A program made the translations under genes and the position numbers. Shown in pieces: positions 59,139 to 64,000 of a stretch of DNA of 64,000 bases (the first letter of the stretch is position 1; each line of letters starts with the position of its first letter). Source of the stretch: Prototheca cutis (Eukaryota > Chlorophyta > Trebouxiophyceae > Chlorellales > Chlorellaceae); contig BCIH01000002.1 in assembly GCA_002897115.2 (NCBI GenBank), forward strand, positions 2,139,762 through 2,203,761, given 5' to 3'. The notes beneath the pieces are model-generated. The model did not search any database. It was not told the origin of the DNA and saw only the letters and a list, made by a program, of their open reading frames with translations.

Positions 59139-59746
59139 TGTTTGGGTTGCGCGCAGTGCTACTGGATGGGGGCCACCGTCGACTGCGGGGCATCACGTCC
59201 ACCGGCCTCGCCCCGGCCTGGAGCACCTGCTGCGCTTGATGCCGGCGTACCACCTGGGTGGGTGTCTTCTCTTCCCACCCGCGCCGCATCTCGAAGGTGT
59301 GTCTCTTGCACGAGCTTGCCAACCTCAACACCCCTGCGGTGTGCACGTCCCAGGGCAGCCGCCGGTGCAGCCCTCCCTTCGAGGTCGTGCTCACGTGGCA
59401 GCAGTGCATTGTGCGGGGGCAGTCCGGTTCCGACCGGAGATCTGACCCCGGTCCTGCAACAGCCGGCGCATCGACCAGTCCGATGCAGTGGCTGCACTAT
59501 CCATTCCCGTGGTCCGGCTTCAATGCAGGGGGATTAGAAGGTGTTTTGACTGCGGACATCAACCGGCACCAGCCACTACAGCTCCTCAGCCAGACGATGA
59601 ATCCTAGTACATGGAGGACTGGCCCGATCTGAGCCAGCCGGCGGACTGCAACCGGGACAGCCGCCGGCAGCGCCGGGTCAATCCCCGCTACGCTGAGCAG
59701 GATTCACCATGAGATATCCATGCTACCAGATCCCAGCAGGCTGCAG
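59139..59746. other. Unassigned, between Fanzor relic and unknown ORF
   Basis: About 0.6 kb of open frames without recognisable domains. It may be older element sequence. Confidence 0.35.
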
Positions 59747-60171
59747 TGGACAGCCAGCTGGCCTTGCTGAGCCCGAGCGGGGAACCCCAATGTGGGGACG
59801 GTGCTGGACCTTCAACCCCTGCCCCTCGGCACCCCCTGAAAGACCTTGTCATCAGCGGCATGGTGCAGCATTTTATGCTAAAGCACTCAGGCACACCGAA
59901 GGATGACCTTCTTCGATTCACTCGAGGAGCGCTAAGCACCCGCTCCCTGGAACCCGTCGACAAGCAGGCGGCAGAGCTAGAAGAAGAAGGGCTCTGGGCT
60001 GAGATACCTCTCAACTCAGGCTCTGGATCCAAGAAGCGGAAGATCGGGTGGCGGGAACGCAGCTGCCAGAAGTACAAGCGGAGGACCACATCGAGATTAA
60101 ATGCAGCTGCAGAGGCCCAGAAAACGGTGGACATGACATTGCCTGTTGCTGAACTTGAATCTGATCTCTAG
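59747..60171 (+). CDS. Unknown protein fragment with bipartite basic motif
   Basis: An open stretch that follows an acceptor-like CTGCAG at 59741-59746, with no ATG at its start. It encodes about 141 residues: LKDLVISGMVQHFMLKHSGT, then KDDLLRFTRGALS, an acidic AELEEEGLWAE, a bipartite nuclear-localisation-like cluster (SKKRKIGWRERSCQKYKRR) and a short tail ending LESDL. The upstream exon was not identified. It could be a small nuclear gene or part of the element debris around the Fanzor relic. Confidence 0.35.
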
Positions 60172-60813
60172 ATAGATTGACCTGCCTTTGTCTGCACAGT
60201 GCTCCCCTTGATTCGACAAAACAATGGGCAATTGAATCATGATATGGAGGTATAAGACGAGATTTTCTTTTGGAATCAATCCAAACAGCACCGGAAGGCG
60301 CCCCAAACAATGTGTGACCTAAGGCCTTGCCGACCTCAAGGAGCTTGTTTAAAGCCCAGGGCCGCCGAACGAAAAGCCGACATAATCGCGGAGACCCAAC
60401 TCCCATTTGCACCCTCAATCCTTTCATTATCTTGATTTCTGGGGGTTGACAGGCGTTGCAGGGGGCCTACACGCGCGGCTTGGTGGCCTCGTCCTCCATA
60501 GCTGCGCAGCCCCCGAACGTCGAAGGGCGATTGCCCACGAGCGCGCTCCTTTCTGGCCCCACCCTGTTCTCAGACTGGATTTTTGGTGCGGAATAAATAT
60601 TTCCGCGGGGTCGTACGAGGGGGTGCTGCGCGGGTGGTGCACCGGAGGGCCTGGAAGGGATTTGGGGAATCGTTCTATTCCCGCGTTCGACCGTTCGACC
60701 GTCCATCGGAGCAGTTCCATGCAAAGCCCTGCACGCACACTTCCGAGTGTGCTTTATTTTAAGAGTGTTGTAATGTATTTTGGCCAGGATTTTGCACAGT
60801 GACAGTGTGAGAG
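60172..60813. other. Intergenic
   Basis: About 0.64 kb; presumed promoter of the NTF2-fold gene. No gene seen. Confidence 0.35.
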
Positions 60814-61869
60814 ATGTGGATTTTTGAGTGCTGCAGGCCACGCCGGGAGGCAACCCCGCCGCCCGAGCAACCCACCACCACGGCCACTGACAAGGCACCG
60901 GAGCCCAGCACCCCGCCACAGTCTCTGGAACTGATCCGGGCACACAGTCGAGCTGGTTCCAGGATTCTGCAGTCTGCGGACTCTGGGAATGCACGGCTGC
61001 GATCGGGACCGTCTCAGTCGCTGCTGGAGGCCTCGGCCCGGCGACTAGCTTCCGTCGTGGAGGCTGACGTGCCCGATGCAGTGCAGCTGGATGCGGAAGA
61101 TCACGGCATGCCTCGCAAGTTTATCACCGCATACTTTGACGCCATTGTTGCCGAAAATGCCAAGTGGGTTGGATGGGCTTGGTGGGCAGGGGCGGTGTGG
61201 GAGTGGCCTCCTGCCTGGGGGTGTCTGGAGGATCGAACCCTGGTGCTCTCCGGGAGGGCTGCCCGCCTGCAGTGCCCAGCCCAGCCAGGGAGACAACAGA
61301 ATCCCATACACCTCAATACTTGCGTCTGCATTTCATTTCACCAACCCCTGCACCCTTCCAACCCAACTTGCAGGTGGGCCATTGGCAATCCTGAGATCGA
61401 GGATTTGTTCGCGGAGGATGCAAAGATGCTCACGCAAGACAAGCAGGACTTGAGAGGCCGTGCGGCCATCATGCGGCAACTAGAGAAAGGTGCGTGTTTT
61501 TTGGGGGGAGTGCAATGGAGTGCCGGGGTGCACGTGCCAGAGGCCCCGTTTTGGTGAACTCTTGCCCGTCTTCCACCCAGGGATGGTGCACATCACCAGC
61601 AGCACGGTGGAATGCATGCATTAAGTTGATAACCCCCCCCCCCCCCCCCCCCCCCCCCCACACAATAAACAGGTGTGGGCATGCTTATCAAGCTTGGCGG
61701 CAAGTCTGCAGAGCCACCAGAGGTGACGTTGGAGGGCCCTGAGCGGACGCCGGAGAACGTGCACGTGATGAAGTGCAGCATCAAGCGGGGCGTGCGAACC
61801 ACGGTGTTCACCATGGAATTCCACATCGTTGATGGCAAGATTCGGTACCTGAAAAATAGCCGCTCATAG
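60814..61869 (+). CDS. NTF2/SnoaL-fold protein, unknown role
   Basis: Three exons (60814-61163, 61374-61489, 61673-61869) give 220 residues. The first 90 residues are low-complexity. Then comes a compact alpha+beta domain: FITAYFDAIVAENAKWAIGN, EDLFAEDAKMLTQDKQDLRG, RAAIMRQLEKG, VHVMKCSIKRGVRTTVFTME, FHIVDGKIRYLKNSR. The pattern (helix, short strand, -GRaaI-, long bent sheet ending VDGKIRxxxxxR) is that of NTF2-like SnoaL proteins, which are cone-shaped dimers used as enzymes or scaffolds. A short candidate exon at about 61580-61620 was left out because it ends in a stop and its inclusion breaks phase. The start ATG (MWIFECC) is plausible but not certain. Confidence 0.68.
61633..61659 (+). 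repeat. C27 homopolymer in last intron of NTF2-fold gene
   Basis: Twenty-seven consecutive C ending about 13 bases before the acceptor, so it forms the pyrimidine tract of the 3' splice site. Confidence 0.9.
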
Positions 61870-62101
61870 TTCCACCAGGCGGGAGCGCTTGCCAATGCTG
61901 CATTGCATTTCATTTCATTCGATACCTGAGTACTGTACGGTGTTGCAATAGCTTGAAAATTCTTACAGCATTCTAGTCAATTTGCAGCAAATGGGTTGTC
62001 AGCTGGGGAGGCTGCTGAGCGTCAGCGAGAATGGCTGAGTCACGGCCCAGGGTGGGCGATCCTGCCCCTTCCGATGCGTTGGGGAAAGTTCCGTGCGACT
62101 C

Positions 62102-62191
62102 GGGTGGGGTACGATCCCAGAGAACCTGGGGGCGCACCCCACGAGAGATCCGCGAGGGTAATCCAGAAAAAACTGGCCTCACAGCACGCGT
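62102..62191 (-). ncRNA. Candidate guide-RNA scaffold / right end of Fanzor element
   Basis: Ninety non-coding bases immediately 3' of the Fanzor stop codon that are conserved at 58795-58885 beside the truncated copy. They contain a nested stem: GTGGGGT (62104-62110) pairs with ACCCCAC (62136-62142), and inside it CCCAG (62116-62120) pairs with CTGGG (62126-62130). Both stems are kept in the second copy (58798-58804/58829-58835 and 58811-58814/58820-58823). In TnpB and Fanzor systems the omega RNA comes from the 3' end of the gene and the adjoining element end. RNA function here is inferred from position, conservation and structure only. Confidence 0.55.
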
Positions 62192-64000
62192 TCAATGGTG
62201 CTGTTCCGCAGGCCAGAGCCAGCGGAGTGTCTTGGTGATGAAATCATACAAGGTGGAGCGCCTGGGAGGGGGACATGCAGGGGGGGCGAGCTTGGTTTTG
62301 CGGTCAAAAGGCGGCGGTCTTTTGCCGGTCAGGACCAGTCTCTCGCCCAGGTGGCGGATGTTCCGCGCGGCGTTGACGTCGCGGTTCCACACCACGCCAC
62401 AACGGTCGCATTTGAGGATGGCGTACTTGTTCCGGGCGGTGCTGCATCCACCCAGGCGTGCATGCGCCTCGCACGCCGAACAGATCTGCGGTGTTGCGCG
62501 TCTGGGATCGGCGGTGTGGCCGGCAGCCCGTGGACATTGTGCACGTGTGCGTACGTGCACCTGCCCTGCTCCAACCCCCTCTGCACCTGGTCGCCCAGCT
62601 CACGGCGCGCGCCCATCCAACCCGGCCCCCACCCATGCGCAACCACCCCAGCGCGCGCCTGCGACGTGCGGAACTCGTCGACCTCTATCACCAACAGTCC
62701 GTGCGCCTCCCGCATGCGCTTGGCCCAGCGGCGCCACCCCAGGCTCGGAGGATGACCGGGCGAGTTGTGCCTGAAGCTGGCATTGCCCATGAACACGACA
62801 ATCCTGCTGGGCTGGTGCCCTGTGCAGGCAATGACGTCCTTGATGGATTCGTCCATGGCCATGTACCTCATCATGTACACATCAAACGCGGCCTTCCTCC
62901 ATTTGTAGCTGCAGGTGACGTCGAGCAGGGCGTCGAAACGCGTGCACTCGCCGTCAAACGGTTGGAACATGTAGTCGATGTGGTCGCGCACGTCCTGCGC
63001 GTGGCCAGTCGCCAACCACGGCACGTTCCCCACGACGTCCCACAGGTCCTTGTTCTCCCGCAGAAGCCTCAGGTGGGTGTCGCGGTTCTTGTTAAAGTGC
63101 GCATTGTGGCGGAACTCCTTCGTAGTCATGCACACGGTGTCGCCCTTCTGCTCGCCGTAGTTGCAGGTGAGGATGACCTTGCGGCCGGGGTCGATGCCCA
63201 GCGAGCAGCCGCCACTGCCCAGCACCTTCTTCGCATGCTCCGTCTGCCTTCCGCTTGGCTTTCCTCGCGGCCGCCTGGGCTTTCTTTGCGGCCTGCTTGG
63301 CATCCCACGAGGCCTGCTTGGCCTCCTTCACGGCGGCCCGCCTCTGGGCCTTCTTGGCGACGTGCCAGGGAACGCGGCCGCCTTGCTCCCCGTCGCTGCC
63401 GCTCCCTTCGTGCTCCAAGGCCAAGCTCAGTGCCACGCCGTCGGTCGTAGCATNCCCCACAANCCTCTTGCGCCTGCGGCCCCCGCCGCATCGGTCCGAC
63501 GCGAACCACGTGCTGGGAAAGTCGAACAGTCTCTGCCAGCTTTCCGGCCCCCTCGCCCGGAAGGCCTCTCCCGTGCCGACCTCGACACCCGCTTGCTGGC
63601 AGAGAAGCCACAGGGACCTCGCGTCCAGGATGATGTGCCGCGCCGACGAGCGGCACACGGGCAGCACGGTGAACGTCCGCTTCCACCGCCTCGTCCGCCA
63701 CATGAACTTGGAGACCTCGCACAGGAGGCGCAGCTTGTCCGCCTCGGTACTGATCCACATGAGCGCCAAGACAATCGGGCGGATGATCGCGCACCAGTCG
63801 GCCTTGGGCAGCTGCACNGGCCGGCCTGCGTCNNCGCAANGCTTGAAGATCGCCAGCAGCTCGTATGCCAGGCGCACCACGCCATCCGGATCGTGGGTCG
63901 ACAGCATGTCGAGCCCGGGCGGCATGGCCCGTTCCACCTTGCCCGCCGGCCAGTGCAGGCGGCCGTTCCCCTGCCACTCCCCGATCCTCCTCCGGCCAGA
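62192..64000 (-). CDS. Fanzor (eukaryotic TnpB-like RNA-guided nuclease), 5' end cut, one frameshift
   Basis: Minus strand, open to the right edge of the window. Last exon 62192-62485; the preceding coding block starts at 62660; the 174-base intron has a GC donor (CAG|GCGCGC). RuvC motifs: I, SLGIDPGRKVILTCNYG (Asp at 63190-63192); II, LLVIEVDEFRTSQ (Glu at 62684-62686 or 62675-62677); then across the intron the zinc knuckle ICSACEAH ... LKCDRCG; III, NRDVNAARNI (Asp at 62378-62380). The N-terminal 250 residues include a Lys/Ala-rich helix (AKKAQRRAAVKEAKQASWDA), likely nucleic-acid binding. The frame changes once between about 63240 and 63260, and several n lie upstream, so the break could be assembly error or decay. 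Length and intron suggest a eukaryotic Fanzor rather than bacterial contamination. Confidence 0.85.

Noticed and set aside
61580..61625. Extra exon (GMVHITSST...) in the NTF2-fold gene
   Set aside because: Ends in a stop and cannot join the next exon in phase; direct joining of flanking exons works.
1..64000. CRISPR array, tRNA or rRNA genes, bacterial operons
   Set aside because: No regularly spaced repeats, cloverleaf or rRNA signatures were seen; genes are spliced and individually promoted.

Overview
This window is nuclear DNA of a eukaryote, most likely a chlorophyte green alga (possibly trebouxiophycean; that level is a guess). It is GC-rich and packed with spliced genes whose introns are about 60 to 400 bp. 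The gene set is algal: a phototropin, an FtsH-like plastid protein, a plastid YbaB/EbfC protein, a plant-type ATP synthase subunit e, a plant-type riboflavin synthase and a hydroxyproline-rich wall-type protein. Intron positions were set by GT/GC...AG borders, reading-frame phase and family conservation. For most genes the exon phases add up exactly, so the models are better than raw ORFs, but none has transcript support here.

Layout. 1-13.6 kb: a 5'-truncated unknown protein, ATP synthase subunit e, an FtsHi pseudoprotease, a YbaB-type plastid protein, a prolyl 4-hydroxylase with a ShK domain, a JMJD6-like oxygenase, a 0.6 kb inverted-repeat element and riboflavin synthase. 14.2-25.6 kb: an FZR1/CCS52 APC/C activator, a divergent sirtuin with a long tail, a phototropin and an MMAA/MeaB GTPase. 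26.2-40.1 kb: LIN37, an SDR-MDR fusion oxidoreductase, an EndoG-type nuclease, a small secreted protein, cyclin H, an ESCO/CTF7 cohesin acetyltransferase and dUTPase. 40.6-51.9 kb: ATG14-like, USP5/UBP14, 3-hydroxyisobutyrate dehydrogenase, an unresolved gene and a proline-rich extracellular protein. 53.2-64 kb: the second copy of the 0.6 kb element, METTL18, RAD9, a Fanzor relic, an NTF2-fold protein and a Fanzor gene that runs off the right edge.

Themes. Cell-cycle and genome-maintenance genes are frequent (FZR1, LIN37, cyclin H, ESCO, dUTPase, RAD9), but each has its own promoter and nothing suggests an operon. MMAA and HIBADH both belong to branched-chain amino acid/propionate metabolism.

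Most notable: (i) a TnpB/Fanzor-type RNA-guided nuclease gene with all RuvC motifs, an intron and a conserved nested hairpin just 3' of it that recurs beside a truncated copy; (ii) a phototropin whose LOV2 domain has Pro in place of the photoactive Cys; (iii) a fused SDR plus PTGR3-like reductase; (iv) a USP5 whose ubiquitin-binding zinc finger has lost most zinc ligands; (v) an unusual number of GC-AG introns and very long intronic homopolymers. Ambiguous bases (n) occur near 26483, 50906, 63454-63463 and 63819-63840, so small frameshifts there may be assembly errors.
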